From the NCBI GenBank assembly GCA_016934955.1, contig JAFGRY010000010.1, forward strand, positions 62,001 through 126,000: a DNA stretch of 64,000 bases, read 5' to 3'. The position numbers and the translations under genes are program-made. This document shows, one piece after another, positions 45,650 through 56,657 of the stretch. The notes under the pieces are model-generated. The model worked only from the letters and a program-made list of their open reading frames with translations, was not told the DNA's origin and ran no database searches. Source of the DNA: a bacterium (lineage in GTDB: Bacteria > Zhuqueibacterota > QNDG01 > JAGLOF01). Every line of letters begins with the position of its first letter. Within the stretch, counting starts at the first letter, position 1.

Positions 45650-47587
45650 TTACTGCAAGGTGACGAGCACGAGGATACGGCCGGTTTTCCCCTGCTCCAG
45701 CGGCTCCATGGCCTTTCCGAGGATGGCGCCTCGGGACCGCTCCGGATCCGCAGCTTTCATAGCATAGCCGGGCAGTGAAGATGTGGTGAGCAGATCGCCG
45801 CATTCGATTGCAGCTTCGGCGGTGGTCACATTGCAGTAGACCCGGCCGGCCAGGGCCACATCCACATCGTATCCACCGGCGCCCAGACGCACACCGGATC
45901 CAAGTCCCTCGGCTCCGGCCACGATCCCCGCCACCCGCGTATCATACGCCTCGGTGCTGCGGGTGAGTTTGCCTCTTTCCTTCGGGTCGATAGAGAGCAC
46001 TGTACCGGGCTCGTTCGACGTGTCATCCGCTACATTGAATCCTTCCGCGTAATCGAGGCCTTCACCCAGTGCGATCAATTGTCTGGATCCGTCCCAGCTG
46101 TTAATAGCAACAGTACCATGAAATATGGCAGCGAATGAATTGGCTGAACCACTTTTCGCGAAAAGCCCATGGGCCATAATATCGCCTTCAGCGTCAAAAT
46201 ATCCGGCATAATGAGGCGCTGTAGGAGTCCCGCCGCTTACTTTCCCATAGACGCCATACCCGCCGTTTGTGGATATACCTTTTACTCCATACCCGCCTGT
46301 TGCATTGGATGATCCGTACAGACCCGACCCATTTTCATTCGACGCGATTCCCTTTACACCAATCGAACCTCCTATTGCAATCAGTCCGCTCCCCTCGGTT
46401 GTCTCAAACCTGCCGGCGCAGCGGTCTTCACCATGCAACCAGGGAAGAGTATTGGTATTGATGACTCGAAATGCCGCATGATATGTATTGGTGCTCCCCG
46501 AATACGGCAGGGAAAATCCGCCTGTTCCTCCGCTTGCCGCCGAGGTCTGGACCGAGCCGTCAGGGAACTGAAACCCGCCGGAGGCCGAGCGGATGGTGCC
46601 GTTCACCGTCAGCCGGCTGTCCGGACTGTCCGTGCCGATGCCCACGTTGCCGGTTTCGGTGTCCAGCACCAGCTGGGCGCCGCTCCAGGGAGTGCTCATG
46701 TATTTACCGAATCCGATCTTGCCGCTTCCCGAGGATCCGGCGTGATACATGCGGAACAGCCAGTTGCCCGACACATCCGCGGTCTTGAACAGCTCCAGGG
46801 TCGTATTACCGTTCTGGTTGCCGCCGGCGCCCCAGCGCTGGATGAGGTCGTTCTCCTGGATCACTCCCCGTACCTGCAGACCGGCTTGGGGGCTGACCGT
46901 TCCTATCCCGACCCGGCCCGCGGCGGTGATATTCAGCACATTGTCGACGCCGTACAGCCCCAGGGAAATCCGGTTCAGGTCAGAACCGTTATCGGTGTAA
47001 TGAAAATAGAACTGGCCAGCGTTTTTCATGTCATCCGAACGCCCCACCGAATAGAGCAGGTTGCACCCGGTTTCCAGTGCCGGATTGAGCAGCCGCACTC
47101 CCCGCTGCCAGAGGCCGCTGCCCCTGCTCTCGATGTGGACCTTCGCCTCGGGAACCGGCTGCGTTGTCGCTCCCAGCAGGATATTGCCGTCGGACGGGAT
47201 GCGGTTCGTCTCACCGCCCAGCATGGCCGCGGCGTATGCGTAGGCAACGCTTGTCAGCCGCTGCCTGGGGCTGAGCGCCGTACCCGACACCACCGTCTCC
47301 AGGTAGATATACTCATTATCGAACAACTCAGCCGGTATGGGCGACTGACTGCCGAGCAGCACGCAGAAGAACCCATCGGTAACGGCAACAGCCGTGTGCG
47401 TCTCGCTCCAGCCGGCGCTGCCGCCGGTCTGCTGCGTGTAGAGACGAAAGGTCAAATTCCGCTGACCGTTCACGGGATTTTCTTGCGTGTCGGTCAGCAC
47501 TCCCTGGTAGTTGATCTGCCGGGGGATATCCTGGCCGAGCAGGGGCAGGTACATCAGGCAGAGGAAAGTGAGCACATAGTTTTTCAT
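45650..47587 (-). CDS. Exported tail-fibre-like repeat protein
   Basis: A 645-residue protein with a short signal (about 1-18, ending LPLLGQ). The N-terminal block QINYQGVLTDTQENPVNGQ is common in FCB exported proteins. Pentapeptide-like/tail-fibre repeats follow, of the type GNVGIGTDSPDSRLTVNG and GRVGIGTVSPQAGLQVRG, then Gly-rich segments (YGVKGISTNGGYGVYG). A conserved C-terminal module has YDTRVAGIVAG and GDLLTTSSLPGYAMKAADPE. I cannot assign an enzyme function. It is probably a surface or secreted fibre. It lies between the M14 and C10 peptidase genes in one operon. Confidence 0.7.
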   Translation of the reverse strand: MKNYVLTFLCLMYLPLLGQDIPRQINYQGVLTDTQENPVNGQRNLTFRLYTQQTGGSAGWSETHTAVAVTDGFFCVLLGSQSPIPAELFDNEYIYLETVVSGTALSPRQRLTSVAYAYAAAMLGGETNRIPSDGNILLGATTQPVPEAKVHIESRGSGLWQRGVRLLNPALETGCNLLYSVGRSDDMKNAGQFYFHYTDNGSDLNRISLGLYGVDNVLNITAAGRVGIGTVSPQAGLQVRGVIQENDLIQRWGAGGNQNGNTTLELFKTADVSGNWLFRMYHAGSSGSGKIGFGKYMSTPWSGAQLVLDTETGNVGIGTDSPDSRLTVNGTIRSASGGFQFPDGSVQTSAASGGTGGFSLPYSGSTNTYHAAFRVINTNTLPWLHGEDRCAGRFETTEGSGLIAIGGSIGVKGIASNENGSGLYGSSNATGGYGVKGISTNGGYGVYGKVSGGTPTAPHYAGYFDAEGDIMAHGLFAKSGSANSFAAIFHGTVAINSWDGSRQLIALGEGLDYAEGFNVADDTSNEPGTVLSIDPKERGKLTRSTEAYDTRVAGIVAGAEGLGSGVRLGAGGYDVDVALAGRVYCNVTTAEAAIECGDLLTTSSLPGYAMKAADPERSRGAILGKAMEPLEQGKTGRILVLVTLQ

Positions 47588-47612
47588 TGAGGATCTCCTT
47601 GCAAGAATACTA

Positions 47613-49325
47613 TTACTTCATCAGTACAAATTTTTTTACCTGTTTCACACTTCCAATATCCAAGACGCCGATATAGACGCCGCAGGGATGCTCCCCCGCC
47701 TCCCAGAGGCAGCGATGGCGCCCCGCCGGCAGGTTTCCCGACAGAAGTGTCTCCACCATTTCACCTCTGGTGTTGTAAACGGCCAGAACCGCGTGCGACG
47801 CCGCCGGCAGCTCGAATTCAATGGTGGTCGAAGGATTGAATGGATTGGGATAATTCTGAAAAAAGCGGAATGAGAGAGGAGCTGTTTCTTCCCCGACATC
47901 ATCCACAAGCGGCTCAATATAATGGGCATAGATCGCCCGGCCGAAACCTTCCCCGTTTTGCCGCTCGAGCTCGATCGTCATCGGCTGGCCGGCGTACGGC
48001 CCGTGATCGACCGGGACATTGATCCCCTCATAGGTCGTGTTGAAAAAGTGCGAATTCTGACCTTGATAGCGCGAAGCGACATACAAAAGGGAGCTGACAC
48101 TTCCGCCTTCGGTGAATAAACCTTGCGGGGCACTCACATCTATAATCGGACATGAGGCTCCCAGACGGTTCAGGAATGCCGCCTGATTGTCGTAGTATGT
48201 CTGGGTGATAAACCCGGGGATAAGAGAGTCGTCAAACCGGTATACATAACAGGTTCGCCCCCAGCGTGTTGCATGGAAATCGAGAAAAAGCGAAAAATCA
48301 TTGCCTCCATCGACCCACTCTTCCAGAAGCCGGGTCATGGCATACACTGAAGGCTCTGTCTCCGGATCGGCGTTGTCCCACTGCCGGTTCAGGTCAATGT
48401 CCAGCGTATTGGTTCGGAACCTGCCGTGATATACGCCGTCGGGATTCATCATCGGAACCACATTGATGATCATATGGCGCGTCACCGCCTCCGCCTCCTG
48501 ATCATCGGAAAGCAGCCAGTCGATCAGCCCCTGCAGAACGTACCAGCCGGCGTATTCGGAGGCATGTTGCAGGGAGATCATCCAGGCCCCGAGTTTACCT
48601 GCATCCGGTGCGGCGGGATCGGTAATGGTGATCATCTCCACCGGCCGGCCCTCGACACTGCAGGTAATAACGCGACGGTCGGTCACCTTCGCGTGGTTCC
48701 CGATGTCGTCGAGATATTCCTGCAGCATGGCGGTCGTAAAGGGGGGATGGGTGCAGACATAGGCGGTATCGGATGTGAACGTGTGGGTAAAACTGAACAC
48801 ATTGCCGTCCGTGCGGTGTTCCGTTATCTGCGACCAGTTTCGCAGGTCCGGAGAAACGGCCGGGCTGAGATAATTCCATTCGAGATCGTTCCATTCCACG
48901 TTCGTCAGATGAAACGTGACCGTACTGTCTCTGGCATTCACAATCCGGAAATGGAACCAGTACCCCCAGTAATCATACGGATTCAACTCGATAGTGTATT
49001 CAAGGGGACCGATGCGGTTCGCAGACAGCAGATTGCCCGATTCGAACCGGCTGTCAATAGCGATCGCCCCATTGCCGCCCGGCATGGACTTACCCGGTCT
49101 AAAACCGCTGCTGAGAATAAGACCTCCACCGCTGCTGCGCCCCAGAGGGGACGGCTGTCCGGCCCAGAGGTTGAGATGATATTGACCCGCTGCCGCATAT
49201 CCTGCGGCACTGACGATCACACTGCGGCTGGTCGTTACAGTCTGGGCTGAAAGATGCACGCAAAGATTTTCCTGTATACAAATGACTGCCACCATGAACT
49301 GAAAGACTGGTGATATGTTTTTCAC
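47613..49325 (-). CDS. Secreted M14-type carboxypeptidase with type IX sorting-like domain
   Basis: The GTG at 49325 (AGGAG 9 bases upstream) gives 570 residues with a signal peptide (about 1-28). The frame remains open upstream but lacks a signal there. An N-terminal domain of the cytosolic-carboxypeptidase (M14D) kind precedes the zinc site QHASEYAGW (HxxE), LDIDLNRQWDNADPE and LFLDFHATRWG. The C-terminus has SFRFFQNYPNPFNPSTTIEF and ends KKFVLMK. This is the classic type IX-like sorting/FlgD domain, so the protein should be secreted and surface-attached. The operon continues with the tail-fibre gene 25 bases downstream. Confidence 0.87.
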   Translation of the reverse strand: MKNISPVFQFMVAVICIQENLCVHLSAQTVTTSRSVIVSAAGYAAAGQYHLNLWAGQPSPLGRSSGGGLILSSGFRPGKSMPGGNGAIAIDSRFESGNLLSANRIGPLEYTIELNPYDYWGYWFHFRIVNARDSTVTFHLTNVEWNDLEWNYLSPAVSPDLRNWSQITEHRTDGNVFSFTHTFTSDTAYVCTHPPFTTAMLQEYLDDIGNHAKVTDRRVITCSVEGRPVEMITITDPAAPDAGKLGAWMISLQHASEYAGWYVLQGLIDWLLSDDQEAEAVTRHMIINVVPMMNPDGVYHGRFRTNTLDIDLNRQWDNADPETEPSVYAMTRLLEEWVDGGNDFSLFLDFHATRWGRTCYVYRFDDSLIPGFITQTYYDNQAAFLNRLGASCPIIDVSAPQGLFTEGGSVSSLLYVASRYQGQNSHFFNTTYEGINVPVDHGPYAGQPMTIELERQNGEGFGRAIYAHYIEPLVDDVGEETAPLSFRFFQNYPNPFNPSTTIEFELPAASHAVLAVYNTRGEMVETLLSGNLPAGRHRCLWEAGEHPCGVYIGVLDIGSVKQVKKFVLMK

Positions 49326-49359
49326 TGCACACGCTCCTGCTTGGAAAATTTCAATGAAA

Positions 49360-49374
49360 AAGGCAAAAACACAG
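49360..49374 (-). promoter_or_regulatory. Weak sigma-54-like site before the M14 peptidase gene
   Basis: The minus strand reads GGGCTGTGTTTTTGCC with GG and GC in 10-base spacing and TTTGC at -12, but with T lost at -26 and other mismatches at -24. It lies about 35-50 bases upstream of the GTG start. Confidence 0.25.
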
Positions 49375-49413
49375 CCCACATCATTGCACGCTGGCTGCGA
49401 ATCCACAACGCGG

Positions 49414-50073
49414 CTATTTTCCACCAAGCCGTAACCCCACCGTCAGAAATATCGTAGAAACCGAGGGTTCCCATGTAACATCATCAGAATCCCCGCTATG
49501 TCTGGCTTCGCCCTTAATAGACGGTTCTCCCAGGAGGAAATAGCGAAGCCCGATATTGATCCTGTTGTTCAGCATCACGCCGCCTCCCAGGACGAAACCC
49601 AATGTCGTTGCTGAGCCCATCTTGATTTCAGTGTTCTCGATATCGATATCCGGAGCACTGATCAGGCTGAATGCAATCTGACCGATGCCGTATAACAAAG
49701 TTCCGGAGGAGACTTCCGTGGCATACCGCAGCCCGGTCATGGCAGGCAGGATGATCCAGGAACCCGCATTTATCTCATCGCTGTCACCATCGGGAAGAGC
49801 ATCTGTATCAAATCCGTTGAACATGACGGCGATTCCAGACACCCAGGCCAGGCCCGGGGAATCAAGCTGCTTATCGTATTCCGCAAGTGCGCCGAATCCG
49901 GTCCTGGCAAAGCCCGACAGCAGGGCGTCTTCCTCCATCCTGTCGTCCCCGAAATCACCGCTTGGCAGTGAAAGACCGGCGTAGACGGTTATGTGCTCCT
50001 TTTTTATCTGTGACCAGACGAACGTCGGCAGCAGAACTACTATGAAAATTATGACCATATACGTCCTCTTCAT
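49414..50073 (-). CDS. Outer-membrane beta-barrel-type protein, function unknown
   Basis: The ATG at 50073 with AAGGAGG just upstream gives 219 residues. A signal peptide (about 1-20, ending TFVWS) precedes beta-strands typical of small outer-membrane barrels (HITVYAGLSLPSGDFGDD, FVLGGGVMLNNRINIGLRYF). It ends TIFLTVGLRLGGK, with the strand pattern recognised by the barrel assembly machinery. No family is recognised. It is the first gene of the operon with M14, tail-fibre and C10 genes. Confidence 0.7.
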   Translation of the reverse strand: MKRTYMVIIFIVVLLPTFVWSQIKKEHITVYAGLSLPSGDFGDDRMEEDALLSGFARTGFGALAEYDKQLDSPGLAWVSGIAVMFNGFDTDALPDGDSDEINAGSWIILPAMTGLRYATEVSSGTLLYGIGQIAFSLISAPDIDIENTEIKMGSATTLGFVLGGGVMLNNRINIGLRYFLLGEPSIKGEARHSGDSDDVTWEPSVSTIFLTVGLRLGGK

Positions 50074-50213
50074 GATCGGCCTCCTTCGAGTTAAGAATAG
50101 AATGTTGCAGACAATCGGCATGCTGCATCATCTAACAGACAAAAAAAATGCCAGGGATCATCTCCGTCATTTTGAGACAAGATAACATTTTGTTATTTAT
50201 GCGATTATTTTAT

Positions 50214-50236
50214 TTTTACAGCATGAGTGTAAAAAG
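50214..50236. repeat. AT-rich inverted repeat upstream of the barrel gene
   Basis: TTTTTACA-GCATGAG-TGTAAAAA lies in the 311-base AT-rich gap between the regulator stop and the barrel gene. It could be a terminator of the regulator operon or an operator. Nothing else is clear in the gap. Confidence 0.35.
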
Positions 50237-50384
50237 TACATCCAGTGGATAAATCGCAATTTTTCTGCGAAAAGAAGAGGATAATGAAAAGATAAAACTT
50301 ACACTAGTCTATTGTTTATAATAAATTTACATTAATTAACGACTCGCACATAATTTGCGAACAGCATCGTACAGGGCTGCCGCA

Positions 50385-51891
<1,507 letters not shown>

Positions 51892-51899
<8 letters not shown>

Positions 51900-54897
51900 G
51901 GTGCGCTCCTGTGTTCATTTCCCGATCAATACGCGCCAGCCGTGCTTCAGCGTCTGTAAGCTCCTCACTGTTTCCAACAGCCGGTTTCATCGTCGTTATA
52001 TAGGTGCGGTAGGCGGCCTCTGCCTCTTTCACCCTGCCGGCGATTTCACACAACCGGGCCTTCCGATAATAGAGCCGGGGAGGGATCAGTTCGAAGCGGG
52101 TGTCGACATCATAGGTGAGCAGGCGATCATATGCCCGAATCGCCGCGGCCGTATCACCGGCCGCCAGCCGCACCCGAACCGTCATATCATCGTTCAGGGG
52201 AAAGTTCGGCGTCAGCAGATCCGAAAAGGGTGATTCGTTCGTCCAGGGTTTTTCTTTTTCGACACACCGCTGTGCATCCTCAATCATGCCATTCTCCAGC
52301 AGCAGCCCCGCCTCGAGACGCACCCGGCGGCGGTCGCGGGGGTCGGAAACATACTGCCTGAGTCGTTCCAGACGCGTGGCCGCAGCCTCCGGCAGTCCCT
52401 CCTGCAGCGCGGTCACTCCCAGGAGGTACTGATAGTTACCGATAAAAAAAGGATCCTTTGGGCGTACCGTATCCGCCAGTGCCATGGCATATTCAAGATT
52501 CCCCCGGCACCTGCCCGTTTCCCCGCGGTCGAGGTGCAGCATGGCGCTCACTATCCATGACTGCGCTTCCAGGAAGGGATTCCCGATTGCGCGTGCCCGC
52601 GCCCGCGCCGAATCGGCGGCGAGGAAGGCACGCGTATACTGTCCGGTCAGCCCGAGATAGAGCGCCTCATGGATGAACGCGGAAGCTTTTCGTCCCGGGG
52701 TCGGCGCCGCGGCAATCGCGGCCGTAATCGTCTCAAGCGCTCCGGGCCAGTCCTCCATCAGCGCGCGCGTATACGCCAGCATCTCACCGGATCCGTAGGC
52801 CGGGTCCTTGTCAACAGACCGGCGGAATGCGGTTGCAGCTTCTTCCCGTTCGGCAAACAGCAGATGAGTATATCCCATGGACTCATGGGGATTGGGATTC
52901 GATTGATCGAGGCCGGCATAGCGGGTAAACAGTTCCAGGGCCTTGTTACGCTCACCGCTATACGCATAGAGGAACCCGAGCATATTCAGCCCGTAAACAT
53001 TCTCGGGATCGATCCCGAGCAGATCACGGCAGGCGGCGATGCACTGCCGCGGCTGGTTGAGCTCCGATCCATAAAGATAAATCAGCGCAACATGCGCATC
53101 GATATCATTGGGATAATTTCTTATCCACTCTTTAGTGATCGCCAGATCCCTGGCAACATCATCTTCCACGATGTTGGCATAGAGCCGTCGAATATTGAAC
53201 TGTTCCCGTTCCGTCGCCCGGTGGATCAGGGACATGGCCTTTTCAGTCAGTTCCGCTTCCCTGGCCACATCGCCGAGATAGAAGTAGGCAAGTGCCAGAG
53301 ACTGATAGGCAATGGCGAATGAGGTGTCGATGCGAACCGCTTTTTCCAGGGACCGCCTGGCCGCCTCATACCTCAAATTATAGAGAAAATCTCTGCCGGC
53401 AAGATAGCAGCGGTACGCCTCCAGGTCAGTAGTGGTAACGTCAACGATGCGCGAGAGCGAGAGGCCCTCACTCACGCCCAGCCCCTCAATGATCTTCCCG
53501 CTGAGATCGTCTACCTGTTCGCGCAGAATACTCTCGATGCCGCTGCCCCGCGAATCTGCGCTGACAATAAGACCGCTGCTTTTCGGATCATAGACTTTCA
53601 CATCCGTGGCAAAGAGATCGCCTGTCCTGATGACGCTTCCCACTACCGCTGCGTCAATGCCGTGCTGCCGGCAGAGCGCCAGCCACACTGATTCATCCGG
53701 CGGGCCGGCTATCGATGAATCCTGCCGCTGCAGCTCCATGAGCCGCCGCCAGGGGATCACCTGCAGACGGGACACCCGGCCAAGACTGGTAATGATCAGG
53801 TTTGGAACGGCTCGTGTCAGATAGTCATAATCAGCCGCGCCGGTGTGGTTTTCGAACTCCAGAACCGCGACTGACTGTGGTTGTGTGCGGGAAAAGGCGG
53901 CAAGCGGATTCTCCCTGCCCAGCAGCAGCAGCACCAGGAGCAATATCGGCAGAGCGATCCCGGCCGCCATCTTTAACGCTGCCGCCGGTTTACGCGTACC
54001 GTGCCGCACGATTCCAGGAGCGATCTGCTCCGGCGACGGCAGCAGGCGGGCCGATTTCCAGAGCCTCGTGCTCCACGCATCGAGGCCGGCGATCCGCTTT
54101 TCGGGGTCTTTTTTCAAACACCCTTCAACAAACTCTTTCAGAACCAAAGGACAGTCGGAATTTATTCTTCCGATCGGATCGGGATTCTCGTGCAGTATCG
54201 AATAGAGGACGACCTGGTCATAGTCCCCCCGGAACGGCCTCCGGCCGCAGATTATCTCATAGAGCACGACGCCCAGGGACCAGATATCGCTCCGGTAATC
54301 GACGCCGTCGCCCCGCGCCTGTTCCGGCGACATATAGGCTACCGTGCCCATTGTCGCCGAACTTTTCGTAACATGAGCATCGGGGCAGCAGCGGGCCAGG
54401 CCGAAATCCATGATCTTGATCCGCCCCGGGGGAGTAATCATGATATTCGCCGGCTTGATGTCACGGTGAATGATATGTTTCGCGTGGGCGGCCTGCAGGC
54501 CGTCGATCAGCTGCAGCGCGAAGGAGAGGATATCGGAGCAGGTAAAAGGGATTGCCTTCGGAGCGGCGAGGATATCCTTGAGCGTTTTCCCCTCGACGTA
54601 CTCCATGACGAAATAGATCCGATCCCGCCACTCCCCGATCTCATGGATGGTGCAGAGCGCGGGGTGGTTCAGCGATGCGGCCGTCTTTGCTTCACGAACA
54701 AACCGGGTGCGGTCATCCTGCTGCGGGGCCTTCTCTGAAGATAAAAACTTGATCGCCACCGTGCGGTCGAGGGCGGTATCCTCGGCTTTGTAGACGATAC
54801 CCATCCCCCCCTGGCCAAGCACCCTGATAAGACGGTAGTGACCAATGGTTTGGCCCAGCAAGCCTCTCTTCGCATCGGAATCAACGCGATTACCCAT
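51892..54897 (-). CDS. Ser/Thr protein kinase with TPR repeats
   Basis: The ATG at 54897 (AGGA upstream) gives 1001 residues starting MGNRVDSDAKRG. The kinase domain (about 20-285) has the loop GQGGMGIVY, the Lys in VAIKFL, the catalytic HIIHRDIKPANIM and IMDFGLARC. One membrane helix lies near 325-343. A TolB/FlgO-like segment follows (SVAVLEFENHTGAADYDYLT), then many TPRs to the end (ARRSLEKAVRIDTSFAIAY). Hanks-type kinases with periplasmic TPRs sense the envelope state. The gene overlaps that of the sigma-54 activator, which is its likely partner. Confidence 0.93.
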
Positions 54898-54952
54898 ACA
54901 ATCGAATTCCTGAACAATAGATGCGGACCGTGTCAATGTCTGGCAAGAATCG

Positions 54953-54972
54953 TGTTAACGCGAGCGTTTACA
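54953..54972. promoter_or_regulatory. LacI-type palindromic operator candidate upstream of the kinase gene
   Basis: TGTTAACGC-GA-GCGTTTACA is a near-perfect palindrome (one mismatch in nine) centred about 65 bases upstream of the kinase ATG. Its shape resembles LacI/GalR-family operators. No LacI-type gene is in the window. Confidence 0.4.
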
Positions 54973-55054
54973 ATAAATTTGAAAGAATCCAGGCAAATGT
55001 CAAGGGGTTTCCCTTTTAATCAGCCCTGGAAAAGGGACGCCGGCGCACAGTGAT

Positions 55055-56638
55055 CTACACCTTATCCCCCCGCCTCCTGTTTGAAAGCAGGTAGCCGGTG
55101 AACGCCCTCAGAGTTCCGGGGACCGTCGTGAGGCGCCGCACCACGCTGCCGGAAAACATAAACTGCATCCCCTTTCGCATGGAGGTCAGCATGGTATGGG
55201 TATAGGGAAACCACCAGAACTTCTGCAGCTGGTCCTGGGGATCGCGGTTGATATATTTGATGTTCACCATCTCGTCGAGCCCCTTCTCGCCGTGCACCCA
55301 GCCGATGCCGCTCTTCTTGATACCGGTCCAGCCCGCTTCGGCCATGCCGAAAGAAACGATCACATCGTTGATCATCACCGTGCCCGCCTCCAGCCTGCGC
55401 GCGATACGCATCCCCTTCTTCGCATCACCCGTCCAGACCGAGGATGCCAGCCCGAAATCAGAATCGTTGGCCCGTGCCACCGCCTCATCTTCCGAATCGA
55501 CGGGAAACACGTTGACCACCGGGCCGAAGAACTCTTCCCTGGTGACACTCGCCTCCTTCCCGTTCCAGAGCAGGACCGTTGGTTCGTAGAAGTATCCTTT
55601 TGCGCCCGCCCCGCGCTTCCCTCCGCAGAGCGGCTCCGCCCCTGCGTTCAGGCTGCGGCGTACCATATCGTCGATTTTATTAAGCTGGTCAGCGGAGGCC
55701 AGCGGTCCGATATCGGTTTCGGGATCGTCTCCCGCCCCGATCCGGAGCGTCTTTACCTTCTCCACGAGCCGGGCGGTAAACGCGTCTGAGACGGTGCGGT
55801 GAACATAGACCCGCTCGATGCTGTTGCAGTTCTGGCCGCAGTTGCAGAAACCGCCCCAGAGAATGCCGCTGGAGGTGTACTCGATGTCCGCGTCCCCGCA
55901 GACGATCGCGGGATCGCTGCCCCCCATCTCGAGCACGCATTTCTTGAGAGAGGCGGCCGCCTGCCGGTAGATCATTTTTCCCACCGCGGTGCTGCCGGTG
56001 AAAAATATCTTCTCCACGGACGAATCCACCAGCGCCCGTCCCTGGTCGGCGCCGCCCTGGACGATCTGGAAAACATGCTCAGGGATGCCGGCATCGAGGA
56101 AGAGCCTGTGGAGCCGATCCGCCAGCAGCGGCGTCAGGTGGGAGTGTTTGAACACCACGCAGTTGCCGGAGAGCAGCGCCGGCACGATCCCGCCCAGGGG
56201 AATGAGCAGGGGCCAGTTCCAGGGCGCGATGATCCCCAGCACCCCCAGCGGCTCGAAATGGAGCGAGCTCTTTCGCCGTCTGAACAGCAGGTTGTGCAGC
56301 GGCACGCGCTGATCGTTGAGGAATTTCCCCGCGTTGGCGGCGTAGTATCCCAGCAGGTCGAGACAGCCGGTGATCTCGATGGACAGCGATTCGTTGACCG
56401 GCCGGCCCATTTCCGCGGTGGCCAGGGCCGCGAATTCGTCGCTCCGCTCCAGGAGGAGCTGCTGCGCCCGCTTGACAGCGTGCGCGCGGTCGCGAAGCGG
56501 CGCACGCCCCCAGGCCGGAAAGGCGCGCCGGGCATCGGCAACAATGGATTCAATAGTGTCTGCCGGTGTCAGCGGCACTTCACCGATTGTTGATCCATCG
56601 GCGGGATTGATGGATGCGAGCATGGTTGTATCGGTCAC
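55055..56638 (-). CDS. Aldehyde dehydrogenase
   Basis: The GTG at 56638 with AAAGGA 8 bases upstream gives 527 residues and avoids a 60-base overlap with the preceding gene. It has an NAD-binding region (LGIIAPWNWPLLIPLGGIVP), FFTGSTAVGKMIYRQA, the catalytic Glu in LEMGGSDPAIV and the catalytic Cys in FCNCGQNCNSIERVY. A C-terminal extension after about 480 has aromatic and basic residues (WWFPYTHTMLTSMRKGMQFM), so it may be membrane-associated. The substrate is unknown. It is the last gene of the DUF362/dehydrogenase operon. Confidence 0.9.
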   Translation of the reverse strand: MTDTTMLASINPADGSTIGEVPLTPADTIESIVADARRAFPAWGRAPLRDRAHAVKRAQQLLLERSDEFAALATAEMGRPVNESLSIEITGCLDLLGYYAANAGKFLNDQRVPLHNLLFRRRKSSLHFEPLGVLGIIAPWNWPLLIPLGGIVPALLSGNCVVFKHSHLTPLLADRLHRLFLDAGIPEHVFQIVQGGADQGRALVDSSVEKIFFTGSTAVGKMIYRQAAASLKKCVLEMGGSDPAIVCGDADIEYTSSGILWGGFCNCGQNCNSIERVYVHRTVSDAFTARLVEKVKTLRIGAGDDPETDIGPLASADQLNKIDDMVRRSLNAGAEPLCGGKRGAGAKGYFYEPTVLLWNGKEASVTREEFFGPVVNVFPVDSEDEAVARANDSDFGLASSVWTGDAKKGMRIARRLEAGTVMINDVIVSFGMAEAGWTGIKKSGIGWVHGEKGLDEMVNIKYINRDPQDQLQKFWWFPYTHTMLTSMRKGMQFMFSGSVVRRLTTVPGTLRAFTGYLLSNRRRGDKV

Positions 56639-56657
56639 GTATCGGTTCCTTTGCGGG

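Noticed and set aside
50134-50149. Sigma-54-like site TGGCATTTTTTTTGTC on the minus strand upstream of the barrel gene
   Set aside because: The -12 position has GT in place of the nearly invariant GC, and the run of T makes chance spacing likely.
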